Positions 8,751 through 18,882 are shown, numbered from the stretch's first letter. The stretch is DNA of 64,000 nucleotides from Anderseniella sp963759095 (GCA_963759095.1 CAVWYF010000023.1:62001-126000); one strand, 5' to 3'. Notes: generated from the sequence alone by a model not told the origin. A program made the numbers and translations.

Positions 8751-10216
8751 GTATGACACTGTCCAACCTGATGCACTCCATCGCAGTGCTTCCCGACGGC
8801 GCCGGAGAGATAACAGTTACCGGACTGAGCAGTGACAGCCGCCTGATCAAGCAAGGCGAGGTGTTTGCCGCGCTTGCCGGTGTTGAAGCCGATGGTGCAC
8901 GCTATGTTCAAAGCGCGATTGACAACGGGGCTGTTGCGATTGTCGCTGCCCGCGATGCGAACCTGCCTGACGGCCTGGCCGTACCGGTGGTGGCATGTGA
9001 CAATCCACGTCTTGTTTTCGCTCTCATGGCGGCGCGGTTTTACGCCCGCCAGCCGGGTGTCATGGTGGCGGTTACCGGCACCAATGGCAAAACATCGGTC
9101 GCGTCCTTTGTACGCCAGATCTGGACCGTGCTAGGATTGTCCGCCGCCAGCATCGGCACTGTCGGCGTCGTGTCACCTGGTGGTACGCGAAAGCTGGTTC
9201 ACACGACACCTGATCCTGTCGAGATACACTCCGTTCTGGCCGAACTGGCTGCTCAGCAGGTCAGCCATGTTGCACTGGAAGCGTCCAGCCATGGGCTGGC
9301 GCAATACCGGCTGCATGGCGCGCGGTTTGCGGCTGCCGGGTTCACCAACCTGACCCGTGATCATCTGGATTATCACAAGACCTTTGAAGCCTATCTCGAT
9401 GCCAAAATGATGCTGTTTGAAGAGGTGCTAGGTGAAGGTGCCGCAGCCATCGTCAATTCGGATATGCCTGAGGCAAAAGGCATCATGGCGCGCTGCAAAT
9501 CGCGCGGCCTGGTTGTGTCCAGTGTCGGGCGCAACGGAACCGGTTTGAAGCTGGTTTCGGCGACACCACAGGGGTTCGGTCAGTCGCTTGAAATTAAGGG
9601 GCAGGAGGGCGAATACAGTGTTTACCTGCCGCTGGTTGGAGATTTTCAGACAGAAAATGCGCTTATGGCGGTTGGACTGGTTGTTGCTGCAGGAGGGTCG
9701 GAGCCTCATGCAATACGGGCTCTGGAGCAACTTCAAGGCGCATCCGGCAGACTGGAACTGGTTGCAACGGCGCCGGTCGGTGCGCCGGTTTTTGTGGACT
9801 TCGCCCATACTCCTGATGCGCTGGAGCATGTGCTCAAGTCACTGCGGCCGTATGCGTCCGGCAGGCTGCAGGTTGTGCTCGGGGCAGGCGGCGATCGTGA
9901 CCCGGGCAAGCGGCCCGAAATGGGCAAGGTTGTCGCAAAATATGCCGACATTGCCATCGTAACTGATGACAACCCGCGCACCGAGGACCCCGGTTTGATA
10001 CGCGCGGCCATCATGGCAGCGTGCCCGGACGGGGTCGAGATTGGTGATCGCGCGCAGGCCATTCAATATGCCGTTGAAAATCTGGCGTCAGGTGACGTGC
10101 TGGTCGTTGCCGGCAAGGGGCATGAGACCGGCCAGACCGTCGGCAAAAAGGTCATTCCGTTTTCAGACCAGGAAGCTGTTCTGGCCTGCGTATCCGGGAG
10201 GGTCGCCAATGGCTGA
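8747..10216 (+). CDS. murE: UDP-MurNAc-tripeptide synthetase MurE (meso-diaminopimelate)
   Basis: The 489-residue Mur ligase shows the ATP loop TGTNGKTS at residues 110-117, the central-domain HVALEASSHGLAQYR and TNLTRDHLDYH, and the C-terminal DNPR motif at residues 408-411, which in this family marks meso-diaminopimelate as the added amino acid. It acts in the cytoplasm on UDP-MurNAc-L-Ala-D-Glu. The start ATG overlaps the ftsI stop, and the end overlaps murF by eight bases. Confidence 0.97.
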   Translation: MSMTLSNLMHSIAVLPDGAGEITVTGLSSDSRLIKQGEVFAALAGVEADGARYVQSAIDNGAVAIVAARDANLPDGLAVPVVACDNPRLVFALMAARFYARQPGVMVAVTGTNGKTSVASFVRQIWTVLGLSAASIGTVGVVSPGGTRKLVHTTPDPVEIHSVLAELAAQQVSHVALEASSHGLAQYRLHGARFAAAGFTNLTRDHLDYHKTFEAYLDAKMMLFEEVLGEGAAAIVNSDMPEAKGIMARCKSRGLVVSSVGRNGTGLKLVSATPQGFGQSLEIKGQEGEYSVYLPLVGDFQTENALMAVGLVVAAGGSEPHAIRALEQLQGASGRLELVATAPVGAPVFVDFAHTPDALEHVLKSLRPYASGRLQVVLGAGGDRDPGKRPEMGKVVAKYADIAIVTDDNPRTEDPGLIRAAIMAACPDGVEIGDRAQAIQYAVENLASGDVLVVAGKGHETGQTVGKKVIPFSDQEAVLACVSGRVANG

Positions 10217-11630
10217 TCAACCCTTGTGGACGGTCGATGAGGTTGTCGGAGCCACTGGCGGACACCTTGAAGGCGAGGTAACGCTGGCGCTGAACGGGGT
10301 CGCAATAGACAGCCGCGCCATCAATGCAGGTGACATATTCGTTGCCATCAGGGGCGAGCGAACTGACGGCCATGAGTATGCGGCCGCGGCGCTGAAGGCC
10401 GGTGCCGGGATAGCAATTGTCTCGCGCCCGGACACAACCATGCGTGAAGCGGGGCCGGTGCTGGTGGTGGATGACGCCCTGGCGGCACTTGAAGCACTGG
10501 GACGCGCGGCGCGTGTGCGCAGCGCAGCGCATATTATTGCCGTCACCGGTTCGGTGGGCAAGACAACCACCAAGGACGCGCTCAAGATTGCACTGGCATC
10601 GTGCGGTGAAACGCATGCGTCGGTTTCGTCGTTCAACAATCAGTGGGGTGTGCCGCTTACCCTGGCGCGGTTTTCCCGCACAGCCGAGTTTGGCGTGTTT
10701 GAGGTCGGCATGAACCATGCCGGGGAAATTGAAACGCTGATTGACATGGTGCGCCCGCATACCGCGATCATCACGGCCATCGCGGAAAGTCATCTGGGGC
10801 ACTTTGCATCGCTGAGCGATATCGCCCGGGCCAAGGCTGAAATCTTTACCGGCGTGGTTGCAGGTGGTGTGGCCATCATTAATCACGACACCGAGTTTTT
10901 CAATCTGCTGCGCGATGCCGCACGTGAGCAGGGCATCACGGACATTCGCAGTTTTGGTGAAAAAGACGGGGCCGATATTTCACTGAAACGGGCGACCCTG
11001 CACGACGCCTGTTCCTGCGTCACCGCTGATGTGCGCGGGCAGGAGGTTACTTACAAGCTGGGTGCGGCAGGCAGGCACGTGGTTGTGAATTCTCTTGCCG
11101 TTCTGGCTGCCTGTGAAGCCGCAGGCGCAGATCTGGCGAAATGCGCGCTGGCGCTGGCGGACATTACACCACCCTCAGGACGCGGTGTCCGGCATAAGCT
11201 GAGCATTGACGGGTCACATGTGACGGTTATCGATGAAAGCTACAATGCCAACCCCGCGTCCATGCGCGCGGCGCTGGAAATGCTCGGCGCATCACAGCCG
11301 TCAGGGCGCGGACGGCGGATCGCCGTACTCGGCGACATGCTGGAGCTTGGCGATCATTCAGACCGCCTTCATGGCGAACTGGTCGGCCCCTTGCAAACAG
11401 CGCAAGTTGACCATGTGTTTGCATGCGGCCCCGCCATGAACGCTCTTTGGCAGAAATTGCCGGCTGCAACTCGCAGTGCTTATGCGCCGTCATCTGTCGA
11501 GCTGATTACTCCGCTGCTTGAATCCATACAAGCCAACGACATTATCATGATAAAGGGGTCACTGGGGTCGCGCATGGCACCGGTGGTTGAAGCAATAATC
11601 AAGCAATACGGGGGCACATCCGGAGGCTGA
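10209..11630 (+). CDS. murF: UDP-MurNAc-tripeptide-D-Ala-D-Ala ligase MurF
   Basis: From ATG 10209 (MADQPLWTVDEVVGATGG) the product is 473 residues, the usual size. It has VAIDSRAINAGDIFVAIRGE, the ATP loop TGSVGKTTTKDAL near residue 113, NNQWGVPLTL, EVGMNHAGEIETL and the C-terminal DESYNANPASM and VLGDMLELG. It attaches D-Ala-D-Ala to the UDP-MurNAc-tripeptide. The frame is open further upstream within murE, but that extension is only murE antisense-frame noise; the chosen start overlaps murE by eight bases. Confidence 0.96.
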   Translation: MADQPLWTVDEVVGATGGHLEGEVTLALNGVAIDSRAINAGDIFVAIRGERTDGHEYAAAALKAGAGIAIVSRPDTTMREAGPVLVVDDALAALEALGRAARVRSAAHIIAVTGSVGKTTTKDALKIALASCGETHASVSSFNNQWGVPLTLARFSRTAEFGVFEVGMNHAGEIETLIDMVRPHTAIITAIAESHLGHFASLSDIARAKAEIFTGVVAGGVAIINHDTEFFNLLRDAAREQGITDIRSFGEKDGADISLKRATLHDACSCVTADVRGQEVTYKLGAAGRHVVVNSLAVLAACEAAGADLAKCALALADITPPSGRGVRHKLSIDGSHVTVIDESYNANPASMRAALEMLGASQPSGRGRRIAVLGDMLELGDHSDRLHGELVGPLQTAQVDHVFACGPAMNALWQKLPAATRSAYAPSSVELITPLLESIQANDIIMIKGSLGSRMAPVVEAIIKQYGGTSGG

Positions 11631-11650
11631 GCCTTTGGAGAGAAATTCTC

Positions 11651-12739
11651 ATGTTCTACTATCTATCCATCGAACTAAGCGACCAGATTTCCGGGCTGAA
11701 TGTGTTCCGCTACATCACCTTCAGAACCGGTGGCGCGCTGATGACGTCCCTGTTTCTGGTATTCATGTTCGGGCCCTGGCTGATCTCCAATCTGCGCTTG
11801 AAACAGGGCAGGGGCCAGCCAATTCGCGAAGATGGCCCGGCCCGTCACATTATTGAGAAACAGGGCACGCCTACCATGGGCGGGCTGATGATTTTGGCAG
11901 GTATTGTGATCTCGACACTGCTGTGGGCCGACCTGAACAACCTCTATGTGTGGTCGGTGTTGTTCGTCACGCTGGGTTTCGGTGCAATCGGTTTTTATGA
12001 CGACTATCTGAAAGTGACCCGCGCCACCGTTGGCGGCTTTTCCGGGCGCATGCGGCTGGCGCTGGAGTTTGTGATTGCCGGATTTGCGGTGTGGATGTTC
12101 ACGGCACTGGGCGATGACAAGCTGTCCAATGCCCTGGCGCTGCCGTTCCTGAAAGACACATTGCTTCAACTGGGGGCGTTTTTCGTGCTGTTCGGCATGG
12201 TGGTGGTGGTCGGCGCCGGCAATGCGGTCAACCTGACTGACGGACTGGACGGACTGGCCATCGTGCCGGTCATGATTGCTGCTGCGAGTTTTGGCGTTAT
12301 CGTGTATCTCGCCGGCAATGTGAAATTCGCCGACTACCTTCAGATTCACTATATTCGCGGTACCGGTGAACTGGCGGTTCTGTGCGGCGCCCTGATCGGG
12401 GCCGGCCTTGGATTCTTATGGTTCAATGCACCACCTGCCATGATCTTCATGGGTGACACAGGATCGCTGTCTCTCGGCGGTACGCTGGGCGCCATTGCCG
12501 TGGCGGCGAAACATGAAATTGTCCTGGCAATCATCGGCGGCCTGTTCGTACTGGAAACCGTTTCGGTGATTGTGCAGGTGGCATCCTTCAAGCTCACCGG
12601 CAAGCGAGTGTTCGCCATGGCGCCGCTGCATCATCACTTCGAGCAGAAGGGCTGGAAGGAGCCGACCATCGTGATCCGCTTCTGGATCATTTCTGTTGTT
12701 CTGGCACTCATCGGCCTTGCCACCTTGAAATTACGCTAG
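11651..12739 (+). CDS. mraY: Phospho-MurNAc-pentapeptide transferase MraY
   Basis: A 362-residue integral membrane enzyme of about ten helices. Family motifs are GTPTMGGLMI near residue 75, the catalytic aspartates in IGFYDDYLKVTRATVGG, NAVNLTDGLDGLA, FMGDTGSLSLGG and MAPLHHHFEQKGWKE. It moves phospho-MurNAc-pentapeptide onto undecaprenyl phosphate, making lipid I. GGAG is present ten bases or so before ATG 11651. The carrier lipid it uses is produced by uppS, also in this window. Confidence 0.97.
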   Translation: MFYYLSIELSDQISGLNVFRYITFRTGGALMTSLFLVFMFGPWLISNLRLKQGRGQPIREDGPARHIIEKQGTPTMGGLMILAGIVISTLLWADLNNLYVWSVLFVTLGFGAIGFYDDYLKVTRATVGGFSGRMRLALEFVIAGFAVWMFTALGDDKLSNALALPFLKDTLLQLGAFFVLFGMVVVVGAGNAVNLTDGLDGLAIVPVMIAAASFGVIVYLAGNVKFADYLQIHYIRGTGELAVLCGALIGAGLGFLWFNAPPAMIFMGDTGSLSLGGTLGAIAVAAKHEIVLAIIGGLFVLETVSVIVQVASFKLTGKRVFAMAPLHHHFEQKGWKEPTIVIRFWIISVVLALIGLATLKLR

Positions 12740-12747
12740 GGGCCGGA

Positions 12748-14154
12748 TTGAACTCGATGACTATCGCAGCGCACAGTTTCAACGGCAAAACGGTCGGCGT
12801 GTTCGGCCTGGGCCGCAGTGGTAATGCCACTGTCGACGCCTTGGTGCGCGGTGGTGCCGAAGTGCTGGCGTGGGATGACGCGCCCGCTGCAGCCGACAAG
12901 GCCGCCGAGCAGGGGCTGCCAGTGGTCAATCTGCATGGTGTGGATTTTACGACGCTGGACAGTTTTGTTCTGTCTCCCGGTGTGCCGCTCACCCACCCAG
13001 AACCGCACTGGAGCGTCAAAAAGGCTCTTGCATGCGGAGTGGAGATTATTGGTGACACGGAAATCCTGGCTCGCGAACTGGCGGGAACCGGCGCAAAACT
13101 GGTGGCGATTACGGGAACCAACGGCAAGTCCACAACAACGGCGCTGGCCGGTCATGTTCTGGCATCTGCCGGTCTTGATGTTGCCGTCGGCGGCAATATC
13201 GGCACTGCTGCTTTGCTGTTGCCGGCCCCTGTTGCGGGGAAGGTTTATGTCATCGAGTTGTCGTCTTACCAGATCGATCTGATGCCGTCGCTGAAACCAG
13301 ATATAGGCATCTTGATGAACCTGACACCGGATCACCTGGAACGACATGGCGACATGGAGCATTATGCAGCTGTCAAGGCGCGCATGTTTGCGTTGCAGGA
13401 CCGCAATGATCTTGCCGGTATTTCGCTGGATGACGAGTGGTGTGTCCGGATTGCCGCTGATGCTGCGAAACACACGTCACTGTCCTCATTTTCCGTGGGC
13501 GCGAAAGATGCTGCCGTCAAATCGGATGGTGACAAGGTATCCGATACTCGTGACGGTACATCCGTCTCACTCTCGCAGGCGCGGGCGCTGCGCGGCGCGC
13601 ACAATGCACAAAATGCCTGCGCGGCATACATTATTGCGCGCCGGCTTGGTCTCGATGCCGAGCAGATCGTACAGGGGTTCAACAGCTTTCCCGGGCTCGA
13701 ACATCGTATGGAAGAAATCGGCTCAGCCGGACGGGTCGTGTTTATCAATGACAGCAAGGCGACCAATGCCGATGCGGCTGAAAAGGCCTTGTCGAGTTTC
13801 GAGCGCATTTACTGGATTGCCGGCGGACAGGCCAAGCAGGGTGGTATCGCCCCCTTGCAACCTCATTTCCACCGGATTGCGAAAGCCTATCTGATTGGTC
13901 AGGATGCCCCGCTGCTGGCAGATGCGCTTGAGGGCAAAGCGACCTACATCGCCTGCGACTCAATGCAGGCTGCCGTGCAGCAAGCAGCGCTGGATGCAGC
14001 TGCCGACACAAGTGAGCAAAGTGAAATAGCAGTGCTTTTGTCACCGGCTTGCGCATCGTTTGATCAATATCCCAATTTCGAAATGCGCGGAGAAGATTTT
14101 CGCGCCTGTGTGCTGGCACTTGACGGCGTGCAGCAACAAACAAAGGTGGCTTGA
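12748..14154 (+). CDS. murD: UDP-MurNAc-L-alanine:D-glutamate ligase MurD
   Basis: A 468-residue Mur ligase with an N-terminal Rossmann-like VGVFGLGRSGNATVDAL, ATP loop ITGTNGKSTTTAL near residue 128, ELSSYQIDLMPSLKPDIGILMNL split over the central domain, LTPDHLERHGDMEHYAAVK and FINDSKATNADAAEKAL. It adds D-glutamate. TTG 12748 has AGGGG five bases upstream; the alternative ATG 12757 has the same motif 14 bases away, so TTG is preferred though either is possible. Confidence 0.95.
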   Translation: MNSMTIAAHSFNGKTVGVFGLGRSGNATVDALVRGGAEVLAWDDAPAAADKAAEQGLPVVNLHGVDFTTLDSFVLSPGVPLTHPEPHWSVKKALACGVEIIGDTEILARELAGTGAKLVAITGTNGKSTTTALAGHVLASAGLDVAVGGNIGTAALLLPAPVAGKVYVIELSSYQIDLMPSLKPDIGILMNLTPDHLERHGDMEHYAAVKARMFALQDRNDLAGISLDDEWCVRIAADAAKHTSLSSFSVGAKDAAVKSDGDKVSDTRDGTSVSLSQARALRGAHNAQNACAAYIIARRLGLDAEQIVQGFNSFPGLEHRMEEIGSAGRVVFINDSKATNADAAEKALSSFERIYWIAGGQAKQGGIAPLQPHFHRIAKAYLIGQDAPLLADALEGKATYIACDSMQAAVQQAALDAAADTSEQSEIAVLLSPACASFDQYPNFEMRGEDFRACVLALDGVQQQTKVA

Positions 14155-14157
14155 GAC

Positions 14158-15312
14158 ATGCTGATCTCACGTTCTGATCGCGGCCTGATTGCCGACTGGT
14201 GGTTTTCTGTCGACAAGGTGTTGCTGGGCTGTGTGCTGGTCCTGATGGCATCCGGAGTGTTGTTCTCCATGGCAGCCAGTCCGCCTGTTGCGGCACGCCT
14301 TGGGCTTGATCATTTTCATTTCTTCACCCGCCAACTGGTGTTTCTGGTTCCGGCAGCTGTTGTGCTGGTGCTGACATCGCTGTTGTCACCATCTCAGGCG
14401 CGTCGCATTTGCATGCTGACGTTCATTGCGGGCCTGGCCGCCATGTTGCTGGCGATTTTCGTCGGGCCGGAAATCAAGGGCGCGCATCGCTGGCTCGATC
14501 TGGGCCCGATAAATGTGCAGCCTTCAGAGTTTGCCAAACCGGCGTTTGTGGTTGCCGCTGCCTGGTTTCTGGCTGAAGGCATCCGGCGCCCGGACATGCC
14601 GGGCCTGTGGATTTCCTTTGCGATGTTTGCGGCCCTGGCCGGGTTACTGGTAAAGCAGCCTGATTTTGGACAACTGGTTCTGATCACCGCCGTATTCGCC
14701 ACCTTGCTGCTTGTTCACGGCATTTCATGGCTATGGATAATCGGCCTTGGCGGGCTGGCCGGCGGCGGCGCGGTTGTTGCCTTTCTGACCTTTCCTCACG
14801 TGGCTTCCCGGGTGAACCGGTTTCTTGATCCTGAAAAGCATGACACGTTCCAGGTGGATGCCGCTACCCAGGCATTCAACAATGGCGGCCTGATGGGAAC
14901 CGGTCCCGGTGGTGGAACCGCAAAGCATATTCTGCCGGATGCACACACTGACTTCATTCCTGCTGTCATCGGCGAGGAATTCGGCTTTATTGCAAGCGCC
15001 ATTCTGATCGGCATTATCGGTTTTATCGTGTTGCGTGTGCTGCTGCGGGCCATGCGTGTCAGTGACCCGTTTACTGTCTTGTCGCTGACCGGGCTGGTAA
15101 GCCTCTACGGTTTTCAGTCGTTCATAAACTTGGGGGTGAACCTGACACTGCTGCCGGCCAAGGGAATGACATTGCCGTTCATCTCCTATGGCGGTTCATC
15201 GCTGATTGCGATGGCGTTCTCCATGGGGTTATTGTTGGCGTTCTCGCGTGTGCGGGTACGCAACACTGCGTTTCAATCCCAAGTTGGCGGAATGGCCCTG
15301 AAGGCAGCCTGA
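14158..15312 (+). CDS. ftsW: Peptidoglycan glycosyltransferase FtsW
   Basis: A 384-residue SEDS-family protein with about ten membrane helices. Recognisable are GAHRWLDLGPINVQPSEFAK near residues 105-125, KQPDFGQLVLITAVF, the large periplasmic loop with AFNNGGLMGTGPGGGTAKH and LPDAHTDFIPAVIGEEFGF, and the C-terminal KGMTLPFISYGGSSLIAM. It polymerises lipid II at the septum with FtsI. It follows murD by three bases and precedes murG by five. Confidence 0.97.
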   Translation: MLISRSDRGLIADWWFSVDKVLLGCVLVLMASGVLFSMAASPPVAARLGLDHFHFFTRQLVFLVPAAVVLVLTSLLSPSQARRICMLTFIAGLAAMLLAIFVGPEIKGAHRWLDLGPINVQPSEFAKPAFVVAAAWFLAEGIRRPDMPGLWISFAMFAALAGLLVKQPDFGQLVLITAVFATLLLVHGISWLWIIGLGGLAGGGAVVAFLTFPHVASRVNRFLDPEKHDTFQVDAATQAFNNGGLMGTGPGGGTAKHILPDAHTDFIPAVIGEEFGFIASAILIGIIGFIVLRVLLRAMRVSDPFTVLSLTGLVSLYGFQSFINLGVNLTLLPAKGMTLPFISYGGSSLIAMAFSMGLLLAFSRVRVRNTAFQSQVGGMALKAA

Positions 15313-15317
15313 GCATT

Positions 15318-16472
15318 ATGCAGAAGTCTGAAACAGCCAACGCCGAAGCCGGCAGGACGATTGTTCTGGCGTCGGGTGGCACAGGTGGCCATCTGTTCCC
15401 GGCGCAAGCGCTTGCATCAGCGCTGGAGGCTCGCGACTGGAAGGTGCACCTGTTTACCGACAAACGTGGCCTGGAATGGCAGGACCGGTTTCGCGACGGG
15501 ACCGTGCAAGAAATTGCCTCATCAACCCTGACATTCGGCAAGCCATGGTTATTGCCGGGACAAGCCTCGCAACTGATCTCGGGCTTTCGGCAGTGTCTTG
15601 ACCAGTTCAAACTGTTGACGCCGCAGGTGGTGGTCGGGTTTGGCGGTTATCCCTCTTTGCCTGTCATGATGGCCGCGCGCTATGCCGGGATCTCGTCCAT
15701 GGTTCATGAGCAGAATGCGGTCGCCGGACGCGCCAACCGGATTGCAGCAGGGCTGGGCAATGCCAGGGTAATCGCGTCATCGTTTGAACCGCTGTACGGG
15801 TTTTCGGCCGCTCAGATGGAGCGGGTGAGGCTGACGGGTAACCCGGTACGCAAGCAGGTGATCGATGCAGCACGGCCGTATACCGCGCCGCCCGCCGATG
15901 CGTCGTTCAATTTGCTGGTGTTTGGCGGCAGCCAGGGTGCCCAGTTCTTTTCCGACTTCATGCCCAAAATGATTGCCGAACTGCCGAAAGCCGTTCTCAA
16001 AACCTTACGGGTCGCCCAGCAGTGCCGCCCTGAAGACATTGACAGGGTGCGCCAGGCGTATGAAGCAGCAGGTGTCACGGCCCTTTGCAAAAGCTTTTTT
16101 GATGACATGCCGGAGTTGATCGCCAGGTCCCATCTGGTGATTTGCCGTTCCGGCGCATCCAGCGTGGCCGAGCTTGGTGTAATTGGCAGGCCTGCGATCT
16201 ATGTGCCGTTGCCGCATTCCCTCGATAACGATCAGCTGCGCAATGCGCAGAGCATGGAGAAAGCCGGTGGTGGCTGGGTCATGCTGCAGAATGAAATGAC
16301 ACCGCAGGAAACGGCTGCCGTGTTTACACGCTTGCGTTTCGATGAAGCTGACCTTACCAGAACGGCATTGGCGGCGTCTGCGCATGGTCGGCCAAATGCT
16401 GCCGAGCTACTGGCAGACGAGGTTGAAGAGCTGGCGCGCGAAAGACAGTCAGAGGACACTGCACCGGAATGA
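15318..16472 (+). CDS. murG: MurG N-acetylglucosaminyltransferase (lipid II synthesis)
   Basis: A 384-residue GT28 enzyme. The N-domain has LASGGTGGHLFPAQALA, the family glycine loop, at residues about 17-33, then VVVGFGGYPSLPVMMAA and MVHEQNAVAGRANR. The C-domain has NLLVFGGSQGAQFFSD, LVICRSGASSVAELG and YVPLPHSLDNDQLRNAQ. It adds GlcNAc to lipid I on the inner face of the membrane. The stop overlaps the murC start by four bases. Confidence 0.97.
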   Translation: MQKSETANAEAGRTIVLASGGTGGHLFPAQALASALEARDWKVHLFTDKRGLEWQDRFRDGTVQEIASSTLTFGKPWLLPGQASQLISGFRQCLDQFKLLTPQVVVGFGGYPSLPVMMAARYAGISSMVHEQNAVAGRANRIAAGLGNARVIASSFEPLYGFSAAQMERVRLTGNPVRKQVIDAARPYTAPPADASFNLLVFGGSQGAQFFSDFMPKMIAELPKAVLKTLRVAQQCRPEDIDRVRQAYEAAGVTALCKSFFDDMPELIARSHLVICRSGASSVAELGVIGRPAIYVPLPHSLDNDQLRNAQSMEKAGGGWVMLQNEMTPQETAAVFTRLRFDEADLTRTALAASAHGRPNAAELLADEVEELARERQSEDTAPE

Positions 16473-17887
16473 AATTGACGCAGGACATCGGGCCTATCCA
16501 TTTTGTGGGTATTGGCGGCATTGGCATGAGCGGCATTGCCGAGGTGATGGCGACATTGGGCTATACGGTGCAAGGGTCCGACATGGCCGACAACTACAAT
16601 GTCGCCCGGCTGCGCAAGGCAGGTGTTACCGTTCACATAGGTCACCAGCCGGAGAATCTGGGCGACGCCCAGGTCGTGGTTACCTCTACCGCGGTAAAGC
16701 GGGACAACCCTGAAGTGCTGGAAGCGCGCGCCCGGTTCTTGCCACTGGTGCGGCGGGCAGAAATGCTGGCGGAACTGATGCGGTTCAAGTCATGTGTCGC
16801 AGTTGGCGGCACACACGGCAAAACCACAACCACATCCCTGGTATCTGCACTTCTGGATGCCGGTGGTATCGACCCGACCGTCATCAATGGTGGCATTATC
16901 AACGCCTACGGTACCAATGCCAGGCTCGGCAAGGGCGACTGGATGGTGGTGGAAGCCGACGAGTCCGACGGCACCTTCGTCAAGCTGCCGGCTGATGTGA
17001 CCATCGTTACCAACATGGATCCGGAACATCTTGATCATTACGGCACATTCGACAAGGCCAAGGAAGCTTACCGCACATTTGTGGAAAACATTCCGTTCTA
17101 CGGGTTTGCAGTGATGTGCATGGATCACCCGGAAGTACAGTCGCTGATTGCGCAGGTCATTGACCGGCGTGTGTTCACCTATGGCAAGAGTGCCCAGGCT
17201 GACTACCGGCTGACGGATGTGAGCTATTCCGGCGGCAAGAGCCATTTTTCAGTGGTCATCAATGACCGCCGCACCGGTGAAAGCCGCACTCTGGACAACA
17301 TCACGCTTGCCATGCCGGGGGAGCATAATCTGCTCAACTCGACCGCGGCTATCGCCGTGGCCGCCAATCTGGGCGTGAGCGATGAGGCAATTCGCAAAGG
17401 CCTGGCAGGGTTTGCCGGCGTAAAGCGCCGCTTCACTCAGACCGGTTCCAGCAATGGCATAGATGTCTATGATGATTATGGGCATCACCCGGTTGAGATA
17501 ACGGCGGTGTTGAAGGCGGCTCGCGGTGTCACCGACAAGCGGGTAATTGCAGTTATGCAGCCGCATCGCTACACCCGGCTGGAAAGCCTGTTTGATGAAT
17601 TCAGTTCATGTTTCAATGATGCTGATCAGGTGGTGCTGGCCCCGGTTTATGAAGCCGGAGAGGCGCCGATCGAAGGGTTTGATCATATGACGCTGGCAGA
17701 CGGCCTGCGTGCACACGGTCACAGGAACGTGTCGACAATTTCGCACAATAGTGAACTTGCGCCCTTGATCCACGAGACCGCAGAAAGTGGCGATCTGGTC
17801 ATCTGTCTTGGCGCAGGCAATATTACACAATGGGCATATTCATTGCCTGATGAACTTGACGCACTGGCAAAGCGGAGCGGCAGGTAA
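16469..17887 (+). CDS. murC: UDP-MurNAc:L-alanine ligase MurC
   Basis: A 472-residue Mur ligase: IHFVGIGGIGMSGIAEVMA at residues about 10-28, ATP loop GGTHGKTTTTSLVSALL near 112, VVEADESDGTFVKL, TNMDPEHLDHYGTFD, the DDYGHHPVEI motif and MQPHRYTRLESLFDEF. It adds the first residue of the stem peptide, L-alanine. It overlaps murG upstream by four bases and shares one base with murB downstream. Confidence 0.97.
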   Translation: MKLTQDIGPIHFVGIGGIGMSGIAEVMATLGYTVQGSDMADNYNVARLRKAGVTVHIGHQPENLGDAQVVVTSTAVKRDNPEVLEARARFLPLVRRAEMLAELMRFKSCVAVGGTHGKTTTTSLVSALLDAGGIDPTVINGGIINAYGTNARLGKGDWMVVEADESDGTFVKLPADVTIVTNMDPEHLDHYGTFDKAKEAYRTFVENIPFYGFAVMCMDHPEVQSLIAQVIDRRVFTYGKSAQADYRLTDVSYSGGKSHFSVVINDRRTGESRTLDNITLAMPGEHNLLNSTAAIAVAANLGVSDEAIRKGLAGFAGVKRRFTQTGSSNGIDVYDDYGHHPVEITAVLKAARGVTDKRVIAVMQPHRYTRLESLFDEFSSCFNDADQVVLAPVYEAGEAPIEGFDHMTLADGLRAHGHRNVSTISHNSELAPLIHETAESGDLVICLGAGNITQWAYSLPDELDALAKRSGR

Positions 17888-18804
17888 TGACGACGCCGGG
17901 TGCGCAACTGGCGCGCAGATTGCCCGCGGTTCGCGGCCGTATTGAGCTGGACAAGCCTCTGGCTGAATTTACCTGGTTTCGCGTTGGCGGGCCGGCTGAC
18001 GTCTTGTATTCACCAGCCGATGAAGAAGATCTTGCAGGCTTTCTTGCCGCACTGGACGAAGACATTCCGGTGCAGGTCATCGGGGTCGGTTCCAACCTGC
18101 TGGTTCGCGATGGCGGCATTCCGGGCGTCGTTATCAGGCTGGGACGCGGATTTGGCCAGATGGTGCTTGAAGACGGGTTTCGTGTGCGCTCCGGCACCTC
18201 GGTCCCAGACATCCGGCTGGCCCAGTTCGCATTGCAACAAGGTATCACTTTGTTAACCTTTCTGAGAGGTATACCGGGCACAATCGGCGGCGCGCTGAGG
18301 ATGAATGCGGGCGCTCATGGTGGTGAGATCCGTGACATTCTGGTGGAAGCGCGTGGGATCGATCGCAAGGGGAAGCTTCATATCATGTCAAACGACGACA
18401 TGGGCTATGGCTATCGCAGCTCAACAGCACCGGCAGACATGATTTTCACGTCTGCACTGTTTCAAGGTGCGCAGGGCGACCGTGACAAGATCAAGGCCCA
18501 CATGGATGAGATTACCGCTGCACGCGAGGCTAGCCAGCCGATCCGTTCACGCACCGGAGGATCAACTTTCAAAAACCCTGAAGGTGGAAAGTCCTGGCAA
18601 CTCATCGATGCAGCCGGCATGCGTGGCTTCGCAGTCGGTCCGGCAAAAGTATCCGAGATGCACTGCAACTTCCTGATCAATGAAGGTGGCGCCACCGCCG
18701 CTGAGATCGAACAGCTCGGCGAAACTGTACGAGCGCGCGTAAAGGAGAATTCCGGGATCGATCTGCACTGGGAGATCAAGCGGGTTGGCGTCGAGCAGCG
18801 CTAA
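17887..18804 (+). CDS. murB: UDP-N-acetylenolpyruvoylglucosamine reductase MurB
   Basis: A 305-residue FAD enzyme with TWFRVGGPADVLYSP, the FAD-binding VIGVGSNLLVRDGGIPG, LRGIPGTIGGALRMNAGAHG, the YGYRSS region, and the C-terminal GSTFKNPEGGKSWQLIDAA and CNFLINEGGATAAEIEQL. It reduces the enolpyruvyl group to give UDP-MurNAc. It is the last gene before a 116-base gap carrying a palindromic repeat, the first sizeable gap in the cluster. Confidence 0.97.
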   Translation: MTTPGAQLARRLPAVRGRIELDKPLAEFTWFRVGGPADVLYSPADEEDLAGFLAALDEDIPVQVIGVGSNLLVRDGGIPGVVIRLGRGFGQMVLEDGFRVRSGTSVPDIRLAQFALQQGITLLTFLRGIPGTIGGALRMNAGAHGGEIRDILVEARGIDRKGKLHIMSNDDMGYGYRSSTAPADMIFTSALFQGAQGDRDKIKAHMDEITAAREASQPIRSRTGGSTFKNPEGGKSWQLIDAAGMRGFAVGPAKVSEMHCNFLINEGGATAAEIEQLGETVRARVKENSGIDLHWEIKRVGVEQR

Positions 18805-18817
18805 CAATTTAGAAGCG

Positions 18818-18882
18818 GTCAGGTTCATGGTTTTTGGTTGTCGCAACCAGAAATTTTCCTGATCCAGAGCAACTTTCCTGAT
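18818..18882. repeat. Palindromic intergenic repeat, copy 1 (murB-ddl gap)
   Basis: A hairpin runs from GGTCAGGTTCATGG to TTTCCTGATCC with apex TGGTTG-TCG-CAACCA, then AGAGCAACTTTCCTGATC. It closely matches, in inverted orientation, the hairpin at 29655-29703 after ftsZ, and shares the AGAGCAAC block with copies at 29717 and 30812. Confidence 0.65.
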